Part shown: in pieces, positions 25,169-33,823 of the stretch
Numbering within the stretch: the stretch's first letter is position 1
Layout of the letters: each line of letters begins with the position of its first letter
From: Sphingomonas sanguinis
GTDB taxonomy: Bacteria; Pseudomonadota; Alphaproteobacteria; Sphingomonadales; Sphingomonadaceae
Assembly: GCF_019297835.1 (NCBI RefSeq)
Contig: NZ_CP079203.1
Location: 2,081,001-2,145,000, forward strand
Reading direction: 5' to 3'
Length of the DNA stretch: 64,000 nt
Notes under the pieces: generated by a model
Seen by the model: only the letters and a program-made list of their open reading frames with translations
Told to the model about the DNA's origin: nothing
Database searches by the model: none
Translations under genes and position numbers: made by a program

Positions 25169-26449
25169 TTACAGCCCCCCGACCACGCGTTTCAGCGGGG
25201 CTTCGGGGACGGCGGGTTCGGCCAGGATTTCGGCCTGGAGCGCAGGCCAGCGTTCGCCGAACCAGTAATCGCCGCGCTCGGCGCGCAATATGGGGTCGTG
25301 CGCGGTCGCCACATCCTCGATCGCGGTCGGAACATGGTTGGGAATGTCGAAAAAGGTGCGCACGATCGGCCGGGTCGGGCTTTCCCCTTCGCGCACGACG
25401 ATGCCCAGCCGGTTGGAATGGAGGCGGACCAGCGCGGCGAATGGCTGGACGCCCAGGCTGGAGATGAAGACGCGCAGCATCTCCGGGTCGAAATGACCGT
25501 CCCATTCGATCATCTGCGCCAGCGCCTCGTGCGGCGACCAGGCGCGCTTATAGGGGCGTATCGACGTCACCGCGTCATAGACGTCGCACACGGACGAGAT
25601 GCGGACGAACTGGCTGATCTCGTCGCCCTTCAGACCGTCGGGATAGCCCGCCCCGTCCATCCGCTCGTGATGGTGGCGGCACACGTCCAGGATGCGCGGG
25701 TCGAGATCCTTCATGTCGACCAAGATCCTGTGGCCCAGACCCGGATGACGTCGGATTTCCACCATTTCCTCGGCATTCAGGCGACCGGGTTTGTCGAGGA
25801 TGTCGGCGGCGATATGCATCTTGCCGATATCATGGAGCAGTCCGGCCATGCCCGCGACATGCACCTCCTCCTCGCTCAGACCCAGATGACGCGCCAGGCT
25901 CATCATCAGCGTGCCCACCGCGACCGAGTGGATATAGATATACTGGCCCTTATCCTTCAGCCGCGTGACGGCGATCATCGCGGCAGCGCTCTTGGCGGTC
26001 GTCTCGGCGATGTCCTCGACGATCGGGACCAGATCGCTGGTGCGGATGGTGCGGCCCAGCAGCGCTTCGTCGAAGAGGTGCGCGACGGCGGCGGTGGCAC
26101 GCTCGGACACGGCGCTCGCCCGCTCCAGCTCGGTCGGCGGCTTGGCGCGGCGCGGGCGGAGCGACGTGACGACCGGCGTCGCAGGCGTTTCGGCGGGAGG
26201 TGCCAAGGGCAATTCCACCGTCTCGTTCGCGTCGATCATCGTCGGTCCGCGCCCTTTGGCCAGGTCGATGGTGACGGTCGGAACCGACTCGCGAATCTTC
26301 GCCAGGTCTTCTGGCTCGGTGAGCAGGAAGGACTTTCGCCAAAACGGGTTGTGCAGCCATGAACAGTGCAGCGCGTGGATATACATGCCGAGCGCGACCT
26401 GATTGCTCCCGATCTGGATGTAACGATTCGTGGTCGACGTCTCTTCCAT
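25169..26449 (-). CDS. HD-GYP domain c-di-GMP phosphodiesterase
   Basis: A 426-residue cytoplasmic signalling protein. Residues ~1-120 are a DUF3391-type N-terminal domain (IQIGSNQVALGMYIHALHCSW, with FWRKSFLL). Residues ~160-330 form the HD-GYP domain: LLHDIGK with His206/Asp207, HHERMDGAGYP (residues 259-270), and SVCDVYDAVTSIRPYKRAWS. These residues are intact, so it should hydrolyse c-di-GMP and lower its level, affecting motility or biofilm. A C-terminal ~80 residues (VREGESPTRPIVRTFFDIPN) follow, typical for the DUF3391 group. It is divergent from the iron-regulated receptor gene. Confidence 0.94.
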   Translation of the reverse strand: MEETSTTNRYIQIGSNQVALGMYIHALHCSWLHNPFWRKSFLLTEPEDLAKIRESVPTVTIDLAKGRGPTMIDANETVELPLAPPAETPATPVVTSLRPRRAKPPTELERASAVSERATAAVAHLFDEALLGRTIRTSDLVPIVEDIAETTAKSAAAMIAVTRLKDKGQYIYIHSVAVGTLMMSLARHLGLSEEEVHVAGMAGLLHDIGKMHIAADILDKPGRLNAEEMVEIRRHPGLGHRILVDMKDLDPRILDVCRHHHERMDGAGYPDGLKGDEISQFVRISSVCDVYDAVTSIRPYKRAWSPHEALAQMIEWDGHFDPEMLRVFISSLGVQPFAALVRLHSNRLGIVVREGESPTRPIVRTFFDIPNHVPTAIEDVATAHDPILRAERGDYWFGERWPALQAEILAEPAVPEAPLKRVVGGL

Positions 26450-26599
26450 TCCTGAAATCTAACCCATGTGACGTAAAATTTTGGTTTCGGGATCGACAAA
26501 TTTCGAATTTTTGGAGCCGGATGGCGCCTCGATCCCGATGCCGACCGGTGTCCATTTCGGACCGGCTCCCCTGCCTCGCCTCCATCATTCGATGACATT

Positions 26600-26616
26600 T
26601 TGATAATCATTATCAA
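26600..26616 (+). promoter_or_regulatory. Fur box before the siderophore receptor operon
   Basis: TTGATAATCATTATCAA is a perfect palindrome around one central base and matches the classical Fur core GATAATCATTATC. It is 57 bp upstream of the receptor ATG, where the promoter should be. Iron-replete repression of the whole operon is expected. Confidence 0.88.
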
Positions 26617-26672
26617 TCGCGTTGACAGTGCGAATGTTTCTCAATAGCTGGCGCGGCAAAGGGGAAAGATTC

Positions 26673-29075
26673 ATGTCACATTCGTTCATCGCCCTGTCGT
26701 GCGTGGGCTTCCTGGCCACCGCGCCCCATGTCGCCGCCGCCGAAACCGGCCCGCGTGCCGATAACGCAGCGCCGAGCGCCGCCGCCGCGAAGTCGCAGGA
26801 TTCGACCGGCCAGCGCGACGTGATCGTCACCGGCCAGCGTGCGACCGACGCCGCGAGCCTGGAAAGCCCGAAGGCGACCGCCGCGCTGCTCGACACGCCG
26901 CAGACGATCACCGTGGTCAGTGAGCAGATCATCCGTAAGCAGAACCTCCAGACGCTGCGCGACGTGCTCCAGACGCTGCCGGGCATCACCTTCGGCGCGG
27001 GCGAGGGCGGCGGCGGTTACGGCGATTCGATCAATCTGCGCGGCTATTCGGCCAGCAACGACATCACCATCGACGGCGTGCGCGACAGCGCGCAGTACAG
27101 CCGTACCGACCCGTTCAACCTGCAACAGGTCGAGGTCTATAATGGCGCGAACAGCGTCTTCAACGGATCGGGTTCGGTCGGCGGGACGATCAACCTCGTC
27201 TCCAAGGTGCCCACGTCCGAGACGCTGACCATCGTGCAGGGCTCGGTCGGCACCGACAATTATTATCGCGGCGCGATCGACAGCAATGTCCGCGTGTCGG
27301 ATCTGGTCGCGGTGCGCCTGAACGGCGCGTACCACCATAACGACGTGCCCGGCCGCGATGTCGAGAAGATGCAGCGCTGGGGCATCGCGCCCTCGGTCAC
27401 GATCGGCATCGGCGGCCCGACCAGCCTGACGCTCGCCTATGTCCATCAGGAGGATCGCAACACGCCGGTCTACGGCATCCCCTGGTTCGATAATGGCCTG
27501 GTCGACGGCTTCGTGCCGGGGGCCAAGCGCTCCAGCTATTTCGGCATCGCCAATCTCGACCGGCAGGACAGCATTGTCGACCGCTTCACCGCGACCTTCC
27601 GCCACCAGATCGACGAGCATTGGAGCGTGCGCAACCTGACCCGCTGGCAGCAGGTTACGCAGGATAGCGTCACCTCAGCGCCGCAGGGGACGTTCTGCCT
27701 CGCCGCCACTGGTCGCCAGCCGGTGACGGCGACGCCGGGCGCAACCGTCGGCGCGGCCTGCCCCGCCAATGTGCCCGCCGGCTTCTATCTGCCCTCCGGC
27801 CCGCGCGGGCTGGTCCGTGATCAGCAGAACCAGATGCTGACCGACCAGATCGACCTGCGCCATGAAGCAGGCGCGAAGGGTGGTTTCCACAATGTGCTGA
27901 ACATCGGCATGTCGGGCATGATCGAGAATTACCAGATCACCCAAGGCTCGCTGCTGCGCAATGCAGACGGCAGCGCGGTGTCGCCGCTGCCGCTGATCAA
28001 CATCGCCAATCCGAACACCAACTATACCGGCCCGGTCAACTTCACGACCACCGCCCAATCGCGCAGCGAGACGCGCAATCTGGCCGTCTATGCCTTCGAC
28101 ACGCTGGCGCTGAACCGCTTCTTCGAGCTGAATGGCGGCGTGCGCTGGGAATATCAGGAAGCGAATTTCCGCGCCCTGCCGCTCACCGTAGTGCCGCCGG
28201 GCTCGACCCAGTTGACCGCGCTTCAGGCTGCTCCGCAGACCAGCCGCGAAAAGCTGTTCTCCTGGCGGGCGGGCGCGGTATTCCACCCGGTCGAGAATGT
28301 CAGCGTCTATGCGGGCTATGGCAACGCCAAGACACCGTCCTCGACGACCGTCCGGCTCGGTTGCGGCGTGCCGTCCACCGCGACCGCTGCGAACCCCTGT
28401 GCCGTCGCGCCCGAAACCGCCAAAAATTATGAGGCGGGCGTGAAGGCGGGGCTGTTCGGCCGTCGCCTGGAGCTGACCGCCGCCGTCTTCCGCAACGAGC
28501 GGACCAATTACCGCGTGCCCTCCAACGATCCGGCGCTGCCGGTGGGCTTGCAGGTGCTGGACGGGCGCAGCCGGGTGGACGGCATCGCGCTGGGTGCGTC
28601 GGGATCGATCACCCCGGCCTGGACGATCTTCGCCAACTATACCTATCTCGACGGCAAGGTGCTGCAGAGCATCTCCAACCGCGACAAGGCGGCGGGCGTG
28701 CTCGATCCGCAGGCGGGCAGCCAGCTGATCCAGACGCCCAAACATTCGGGCAGCCTGTTCACCACCTATAAGCTGCCCTTCGGCCTGGAGGTCGGTTACG
28801 GCCTGACCTATCAGGGATCGTTCGCGACCAATGCGCCGGTCGCGGCCAATCCGGTGCAGTTCGATGTGGACGATTATCTGATCCACCGCGCCTTCCTGGC
28901 CTATACCATCGCCCAGCGCTGGACGATGCAGCTCAACGTCCAGAACTTCACCGACGAGAAATATGTCACGGGCGTGCGCAACAACATCAACGCGACGACC
29001 GGCAACATCACCGGCGGCTGGGCGATCCCCGGCGACCGGCGTCAGGCGACGCTGAGCCTGTTCTACAACTTCTGA
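26673..29075 (+). CDS. TonB-dependent siderophore receptor (PiuA/Fiu-like)
   Basis: Outer-membrane receptor of 800 residues for ferric siderophores, probably of catecholate type. The signal peptide is MSHSFIALSCVGFLATAPHVAAA. The plug starts about residue 50 (DVIVTGQR, then LLDTPQTITVVSEQIIRKQN); GGYGDSINLRGYSASNDITIDGVRDSAQ is the family hallmark. The beta-barrel ends with ATLSLFYNF. The ATG at 26673 has GGGGAAAG upstream. A Fur box precedes it and a PiuC-type hydroxylase follows 18 bp later, the usual PiuA-PiuC pair. First gene of a six-gene operon. Confidence 0.95.
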   Translation: MSHSFIALSCVGFLATAPHVAAAETGPRADNAAPSAAAAKSQDSTGQRDVIVTGQRATDAASLESPKATAALLDTPQTITVVSEQIIRKQNLQTLRDVLQTLPGITFGAGEGGGGYGDSINLRGYSASNDITIDGVRDSAQYSRTDPFNLQQVEVYNGANSVFNGSGSVGGTINLVSKVPTSETLTIVQGSVGTDNYYRGAIDSNVRVSDLVAVRLNGAYHHNDVPGRDVEKMQRWGIAPSVTIGIGGPTSLTLAYVHQEDRNTPVYGIPWFDNGLVDGFVPGAKRSSYFGIANLDRQDSIVDRFTATFRHQIDEHWSVRNLTRWQQVTQDSVTSAPQGTFCLAATGRQPVTATPGATVGAACPANVPAGFYLPSGPRGLVRDQQNQMLTDQIDLRHEAGAKGGFHNVLNIGMSGMIENYQITQGSLLRNADGSAVSPLPLINIANPNTNYTGPVNFTTTAQSRSETRNLAVYAFDTLALNRFFELNGGVRWEYQEANFRALPLTVVPPGSTQLTALQAAPQTSREKLFSWRAGAVFHPVENVSVYAGYGNAKTPSSTTVRLGCGVPSTATAANPCAVAPETAKNYEAGVKAGLFGRRLELTAAVFRNERTNYRVPSNDPALPVGLQVLDGRSRVDGIALGASGSITPAWTIFANYTYLDGKVLQSISNRDKAAGVLDPQAGSQLIQTPKHSGSLFTTYKLPFGLEVGYGLTYQGSFATNAPVAANPVQFDVDDYLIHRAFLAYTIAQRWTMQLNVQNFTDEKYVTGVRNNINATTGNITGGWAIPGDRRQATLSLFYNF

Positions 29076-29093
29076 CCGGACTAGCCTTCGTCG

Positions 29094-29777
29094 ATGCTGA
29101 TCGTCCTTCCCGATATCCTCGATCCCGCCGGGGTCGCCCAGGTCCGCCGCGTCATCGATGCGGGAGCCTGGGCGGACGGCAATGCCACCTCCGGCCCGCA
29201 GGCGGCGCTCGCCAAGCGCAACGAGCAGTTGCCGGAGGATTCGGGGGCGGCGGTCGAGGCGGGGCGGATGGTCCTCGACGCGCTGGGGCGGTCGCCGCTG
29301 TTCGTGGCGGCGGCCCTGCCGCTCAAGGTCTATCCGCCGCTGTTCAACCGCTATGCGGGCGGCCAGGCGTTCGACGTGCATGTCGACAATGCCGTGCGGC
29401 TGAAGCGGGGCAGCGACTTCCGGATGCGCTCCGACCTGTCGCTGACCCTCTTCCTCGAGGACCCGGACGCCTATGACGGCGGCGAGCTGGTGGTCGAGGA
29501 TCTGTACGGCGAACAGCGGGTGAAGCTGGCCGCGGGCAGCGCGGTCCTCTATCCCGCCTCCAGCCTGCACCGGGTCGAGCCCGTCACGCGAGGGGCCCGT
29601 GTCGCCTCCTTCCTGTGGATTCAATCCATGGTCCGCGACGATGGCGAACGGCGCATCCTGTTCGACCTGGACCGCGCGGTGCAGCGGGTGGGGGCGGACA
29701 AGGGGCAGGGCGATCGCTCGGTGGTCGAGCTGACCGGCGTCTATCACAACCTGCTGCGCCGCTGGGCCGACGCATGA
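29094..29777 (+). CDS. piuC: PKHD-type Fe(II)/2-oxoglutarate hydroxylase
   Basis: Dioxygenase of 227 residues found beside siderophore receptors (PiuC/YbiX). Fe(II) ligands are His96 and Asp98 in FDVHVDNAV and His159 in SSLHRVEPV; Arg169 binds 2-oxoglutarate. The C-terminal helical extension (from ~residue 180) is standard for PiuC. The cellular substrate is unknown; the enzyme is proposed to adjust siderophore uptake or modify a siderophore. Its stop overlaps the start of the PepSY gene (ATGA), showing coupled translation. Confidence 0.95.
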   Translation: MLIVLPDILDPAGVAQVRRVIDAGAWADGNATSGPQAALAKRNEQLPEDSGAAVEAGRMVLDALGRSPLFVAAALPLKVYPPLFNRYAGGQAFDVHVDNAVRLKRGSDFRMRSDLSLTLFLEDPDAYDGGELVVEDLYGEQRVKLAAGSAVLYPASSLHRVEPVTRGARVASFLWIQSMVRDDGERRILFDLDRAVQRVGADKGQGDRSVVELTGVYHNLLRRWADA

Positions 29778-30412
29778 GCGCGGCCACCGCCCCCAGCCCC
29801 AAGAAGCGCAAATGGCGCGGCTGGTGGCTGAAACAGCTTCACACCTGGCACTGGATCAGCGCGGCGGTGTCGCTGGTCGGCATGATGCTGTTCGCGATCA
29901 CCGGCCTGACCCTCAACCACGCCGCCAGCATCTCGGCCAGCCCGAAGACGGTGCAGAAGAGCGGGCTGCTCGCCCCCGGCCTGCGCCCGCTCTTGGCCAA
30001 TCCGAAGACGAATGACGCCCCCCTGCCGCCGCGCGTCGCCGAGGCGGTGGCGCGCGCGGTCGATCTCGATCCCGCCGGGCGGCCGGGCGAATGGTCGGAC
30101 GGCGAGGTCTATGTCGCCATGCCGCGCCCCGGCGGCGACGCCTGGGTCAGTATCGACCGGGCGAGCGGCGCGATCACGTCCGAGCGGACCGATCGCGGCT
30201 GGGTCTCCTACCTCAACGACCTGCACAAGGGGCGCAATGCCGGGACCGCCTGGTTCTGGTTCATCGACGCCTTTGCGGTCGCCTGTATCGTCTTCACCCT
30301 GACCGGGCTGCTGCTGCTCCAGATGCACGCGCGGCACCGGCCCTCGACCTGGCCGCTGGTCGCGGCGGGCTTCCTGCTTCCGGCGGCGATCGCCGTCTTC
30401 TTCCTGCACTGA
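29774..30412 (+). CDS. PepSY-associated membrane protein (iron-reductase type)
   Basis: A 212-residue inner-membrane protein with two hydrophobic regions: the first helix around 26-50 ([25 protein letters not shown], split only for length), and two near the C-terminus ([20 protein letters not shown] and [18 protein letters not shown]). Between them a periplasmic PepSY domain (~85-150) shows [20 protein letters not shown]. His residues at the helix ends (LHTWHW, LNHAAS, LNDLHKG) could bind haem as in larger PepSY_TM reductases, though it is shorter than those. The ATG at 29774 overlaps the piuC stop. Proposed role: passing electrons to periplasmic partners for ferric siderophore reduction. Confidence 0.85.
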   Translation: MSAATAPSPKKRKWRGWWLKQLHTWHWISAAVSLVGMMLFAITGLTLNHAASISASPKTVQKSGLLAPGLRPLLANPKTNDAPLPPRVAEAVARAVDLDPAGRPGEWSDGEVYVAMPRPGGDAWVSIDRASGAITSERTDRGWVSYLNDLHKGRNAGTAWFWFIDAFAVACIVFTLTGLLLLQMHARHRPSTWPLVAAGFLLPAAIAVFFLH

Positions 30413-30426
30413 TGGAGAGTTTCACG

Positions 30427-30909
30427 ATGCGATCGACCGCTGTTCTTGCGCTGGGCGTGGTGGCGTTGCCGGGGGCGGCAGGGGCCGCGACGGTGAACGT
30501 CACCATCCCGCGCCTCAACGTCGCCGAATATCACAAGCCCTATGTCGCGGTCTGGCTGGAGCCCGCGAGCGGCGGCCCGGCGCGCACGCTGGCGGTCTGG
30601 TATGCCGTCAACAAGACCGTCGGCGAGCCCGGCACCAAATGGCTGGCCGATCTGCGCGCCTGGTGGCGGAAGGGCGGACGGAGCATGGCGATGCCCGCAA
30701 ACGGCATCAGCGGCGCGACCCGCGCGCCCGGCACCCATGCCATCCCGCTGCCCGCCGACCTGAAGCCCGGCCAATATGTCCTGAATGTCGAGGCCGCGCG
30801 CGAGACGGGCGGGCGCGAGCTGGTGCAGGTGCCGCTGACCGTGCCCAATCCCCAGGGCCGCGCTGCGGGCAGCCATGAACTGGGTGCCGTCACCATTTCG
30901 GCCCGCTGA
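30427..30909 (+). CDS. DUF2271 periplasmic protein with flavinylation-like motif
   Basis: A 160-residue exported protein (signal MRSTAVLALGVVALPGAAGA) of the DUF2271 family. A beta-rich domain runs from residue 22; AVWYAVNKTVGEPGTKWLADLRAWW is characteristic. Residues 92-98 read NGISGAT, closely matching the D-x-x-S-G-A-T motif in which ApbE attaches FMN to Thr in NqrC-type domains; here Thr98 would carry it. The ApbE gene is two genes downstream. The start at 30427 has GGAGAG seven bases before it. The flavin link is inference from motif and context; the family is recognised. Confidence 0.88.
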   Translation: MRSTAVLALGVVALPGAAGAATVNVTIPRLNVAEYHKPYVAVWLEPASGGPARTLAVWYAVNKTVGEPGTKWLADLRAWWRKGGRSMAMPANGISGATRAPGTHAIPLPADLKPGQYVLNVEAARETGGRELVQVPLTVPNPQGRAAGSHELGAVTISAR

Positions 30910-30924
30910 CAGGGAAGGGTCATC

Positions 30925-31770
30925 ATGAAGACGCATCGCCTCCGACTGCTCGCCGCCGCCGCCTTGCTGGCGATACCGGGCCTGGCCTCGGCGCATCGCA
31001 TGTGGCTGCTCCCCTCTGGCACCATCTTTTCGGGCACCGACAGCTGGGTGACGGTCGACAGCGCCGTGTCCAACGACCTGTTCTATGCCGACCACCAGCC
31101 CGGCCGGATCGAGATGGTGAAGGTCTGGCAGCCCGACGGCACGCCGGGGCATATCCAGAACGGCTCGACCGGGCGCTATCGCTCGGTTTTCGACGTGCAG
31201 CTCGATAAGCCCGGCACCTGGAAGATCGGGACCGAGATGGCGGGCATCATGGGCAGCTTCAAGGTGGACGGCGTCGAGAAGCGCGTCGGCGGGCGCGGCG
31301 GGCCGCCGGGGCCGAGCGGCATGCGCCAGCCGCCGCTGACCGTCGCCGACATCCCCGCCAACGCGACCGATGTGACCCTGACCGAGACGCTCGGCCGCAA
31401 CGAGATTTTCGTCACCGCAGGCGAGCCGACGCGCACCGTGCTGAAACCGACGGGCAAGGGGCTGGAGTTCGATCCCGTCACCCACCCGGACGAACTGGTC
31501 GCGGGCGAGACGGCGAAGTTCCGCTTCCTGGTCGACGGCAAGCCCGCACCGAACCTGAAGGTCACGATCGTCCCCGGCGGCAAGCGCTACCGCGATGCCG
31601 AAGGCGCCAAGGAGGTGACGACCGACGCGCAAGGCGTGCTGAGCTATGCCTGGCCGGCGGCGGGCATGTACTGGCTGAACGCGACGCTGACCGACGACAA
31701 GCCGACCGCCCCGCGCGCGACGCAGCGGCGGATGAGCTACACCACCACCCTTGAAGTCATGACGCCGTAA
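30925..31770 (+). CDS. DUF4198 periplasmic protein
   Basis: A 281-residue exported protein of the DUF4198 family (related to nickel-uptake NikK-like domains). The signal peptide ends at ASA23, so the mature chain would begin His24-Arg-Met-Trp (HRMWLLPSGT). An N-terminal His is usual for this family and could ligate a metal. Ig-like beta domains occupy ~24-130 and ~185-281 (AKFRFLVDGKPAPNLKVTIV, then GVLSYAWPAAGMYWLNATL). A His/Gly/Pro-rich linker lies between. It sits between DUF2271 and ApbE genes in the iron operon. Probable periplasmic metal-handling partner; role not established. Confidence 0.88.
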   Translation: MKTHRLRLLAAAALLAIPGLASAHRMWLLPSGTIFSGTDSWVTVDSAVSNDLFYADHQPGRIEMVKVWQPDGTPGHIQNGSTGRYRSVFDVQLDKPGTWKIGTEMAGIMGSFKVDGVEKRVGGRGGPPGPSGMRQPPLTVADIPANATDVTLTETLGRNEIFVTAGEPTRTVLKPTGKGLEFDPVTHPDELVAGETAKFRFLVDGKPAPNLKVTIVPGGKRYRDAEGAKEVTTDAQGVLSYAWPAAGMYWLNATLTDDKPTAPRATQRRMSYTTTLEVMTP

Positions 31771-31772
31771 CC

Positions 31773-32735
31773 ATGCGCATCGTCCTGCCGCCCCGGATCG
31801 ACCCGAACGCCGTGGCGAGTGGCGATCCGGCGGCCATCGTCACGCTGGGTGGCGAGACGATGGGGACGATGTGGCGCGTGCGCTACGCCACCCGCGACGT
31901 GGCCGGTGCGCAAGGCGTGGGCGAAGCGGTGCAGGCGCGGCTCGACGATCTGGTCGCGCAGATGAGCCACTGGGCGACCGACTCGGTGCTCTCACGCTTC
32001 AAGCGATCGCCATCGGAAAGCTGGATCGCGCTGTCGCCCGACTTTGCGGCCGTGATCGACACGGCGTTGCGGGTCGCGGCGCTGAGCGACGGAGCATTCG
32101 ATCCGGCGATCGGGCATCTGGTCGATCTCTGGGGCCATGGGCCGAAGGGGCCGCAGCCCCTGCCCGATGCGGCGGCGATTGCACTGGCCCAAGCGACGGG
32201 CGGCTGGCGACGGTTGCGCTGGGACGCAGGCGCGGCGCGGCTCTGGCAGCCGGGCGGCGTCGCGCTCGACCTGTCGGGCATCGCCAAGGGTTATGCCGCC
32301 GATGCGGTCGCCGACATGCTCGCAGGTTTGGGCTTCGGCCATTGTCTGGTCGAGGTGGGCGGGGAACTGGTCGGGCGCGGCACGCGGCCCGATGGCGATC
32401 CCTGGTGGGTTGATCTCGAAACCCCGCCGCGCGTCGACGCGGCCCCGATGCGCGTGGCGCTGCACCAGATGGCGGTGGCGGGCAGCGGGACCTATCGCAA
32501 GGGCGAGCATGGCCTCGACCCGCGCACCGGCCACCCGCCGGACAACGGCGTGGTCGCGGTCCATGTCATCGCGCAGACCGGGATGCTCGCCGATGCGCTG
32601 GCGACGGCGGTGGCGATACTGTTCCCCGACCTGTCGGCACTGGCGCCGCTACAGGTCGCGGCACGCATTCTGGTCCGCCGGGATGGCCGCATCGACGAAA
32701 TCCTGACCGAGCCGCTTCAGGCGCTGCTCGGCTGA
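31773..32735 (+). CDS. apbE: FAD:protein FMN transferase
   Basis: Transfers FMN from FAD through a phosphodiester bond to a Thr of extracytoplasmic proteins. The 320-residue chain has TLGGETMGTMWRVRY at the N-terminus, SHWATDSVLSRFKRSP, GVALDLSGIAKGYAADAVADML (flavin binding), and MLADALATAVAIL carrying the Mg-binding Asp. No signal peptide or lipobox is visible at the annotated start, unlike many ApbE proteins, so either the export signal is missing or the protein acts in the cytoplasm before Tat export of its partner. It follows the DUF4198 gene by two bases. DUF2271 is its likely target. Confidence 0.93.
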   Translation: MRIVLPPRIDPNAVASGDPAAIVTLGGETMGTMWRVRYATRDVAGAQGVGEAVQARLDDLVAQMSHWATDSVLSRFKRSPSESWIALSPDFAAVIDTALRVAALSDGAFDPAIGHLVDLWGHGPKGPQPLPDAAAIALAQATGGWRRLRWDAGAARLWQPGGVALDLSGIAKGYAADAVADMLAGLGFGHCLVEVGGELVGRGTRPDGDPWWVDLETPPRVDAAPMRVALHQMAVAGSGTYRKGEHGLDPRTGHPPDNGVVAVHVIAQTGMLADALATAVAILFPDLSALAPLQVAARILVRRDGRIDEILTEPLQALLG

Positions 32736-32736
32736 C

Positions 32737-32760
32737 ATCCTCCCCGCGCAAGGGGAGGAT
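32737..32760. terminator. Bidirectional hairpin between apbE and a convergent gene
   Basis: ATCCTCCCC-gcgcaa-GGGGAGGAT, a perfect 9-bp stem in the 34-bp gap between convergent genes. No T-tract follows, so termination is probable from position only; it also resembles a minimal form of the CTCCCC repeat at 43352. Confidence 0.5.
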
Positions 32761-32769
32761 TGCAGGGCG

Positions 32770-33639
32770 TCAGCGATCCTCGTCCGCAAATTCCAGCGTC
32801 GCCCGGACCGGAAAATGATCCGACGGATAGGTCTTGTCCTGATGATAGCTATCGGTCGCGATCGACTCCGCGCGAAAGCCGCGCAGGAAGAGATAGTCGA
32901 TCCGCCGGTCGGGCGTACCGGTGAAGTCGTGGAAGGTCATTTCCGGCCCCTCGCGTCGTGCGGCGGTAGGCCAGGCGTCGGTCAGCGCGCCCGCGAAGCG
33001 GCGATAGGCCGCCGTGTCGGGCCGCGCGTTCATGTCGCCCGCCACCACCACCGGCAGCCCCTTGGCCAGTGCGGGGAGCCGCGCCAGGATCAGCGCCGCC
33101 GCCTTGTCGCGCGCGTCGGCATCCTCGTCGCGGTGGGCAAGATGCGTGTCGAGGAACAGGAAGCGGTGCGGCTTCTCCCCCTTGGTCTCGAACACCGCCC
33201 AATTCGCCATGCGCGGCAGGTCGGTGCCCCAGCTCTGGCTGCCGACGACATCCGGTGTGTCGGACAGCCAGAAATCGCCATGCGCGACCAGGGTCAGCCG
33301 GTCGGGACGATAGAAGATCCCCATATGCTCATTGGCATGCCCACCCATCCGGTCGCGCCCGAACCAGCGATAGCCGGGCAGCGCACGGGTCAGGTCGTCG
33401 CCCTGCCGCTGGAGCAGTTCCTGCGTGGCGATCACATCGGGCGCATCGCGGCGGATCAATTCGGCCATTACCGGCCGCCGCACTGCCCAGCGCGTCGCCC
33501 CCTCGTCCGACGCATAGCGTACGTTAAAGGTCATGACCCTGATCGGTTCGGGGATCGGTTCGGCGATCGCCCCCGTCGCCGCGAGCAGCCCCGCCGCCGC
33601 CAGCGCCACACCCCGAATCGTCCGCCGCACCACCGTCAT
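32770..33639 (-). CDS. Exported endonuclease/exonuclease/phosphatase family protein
   Basis: A 289-residue EEP-fold hydrolase with a signal peptide (GVALAAAGLLAATGAIAEP). Motifs: VMTFNVRYASDEG (metal-binding Asn), VIATQELL (Glu), DTHLAHRDEDARD-like DTHLAH (His), VVAGDMNARPD (Asp/Asn) and SDHFPVRATL (Asp/His). All core residues are present. Such proteins act on phosphodiesters in the periplasm: nucleic acids, phospholipid heads or inositol phosphates. The start at 33639 has GAGGGG eight bases upstream; an ATG two codons earlier is too close. Substrate cannot be read from sequence. Confidence 0.9.
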   Translation of the reverse strand: MTVVRRTIRGVALAAAGLLAATGAIAEPIPEPIRVMTFNVRYASDEGATRWAVRRPVMAELIRRDAPDVIATQELLQRQGDDLTRALPGYRWFGRDRMGGHANEHMGIFYRPDRLTLVAHGDFWLSDTPDVVGSQSWGTDLPRMANWAVFETKGEKPHRFLFLDTHLAHRDEDADARDKAAALILARLPALAKGLPVVVAGDMNARPDTAAYRRFAGALTDAWPTAARREGPEMTFHDFTGTPDRRIDYLFLRGFRAESIATDSYHQDKTYPSDHFPVRATLEFADEDR

Positions 33640-33768
33640 TCCCATTACCCCTCATAGACTTACACCATGGCGCAACGCCGCCCGTGGGTCATGGCTGCAT
33701 CACATGGCATGCGCGTGACACGCTTCGTCATCACGCCACCAAAACCAAAACAGGTCCAATTTCCGATT

Positions 33769-33787
33769 GAGAGTTATTAGCATTATC
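33769..33787 (+). promoter_or_regulatory. Candidate Fur box before second siderophore receptor
   Basis: GAGAGTTATTAGCATTATC agrees with the 19-bp Fur consensus GATAATGATAATCATTATC at 14 positions, with an intact right half. It lies 36 bp upstream of the receptor ATG. Confidence 0.6.
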
Positions 33788-33823
33788 GATATTGGCCGCG
33801 CCGAAATCGATTGGGGGCCGTAT

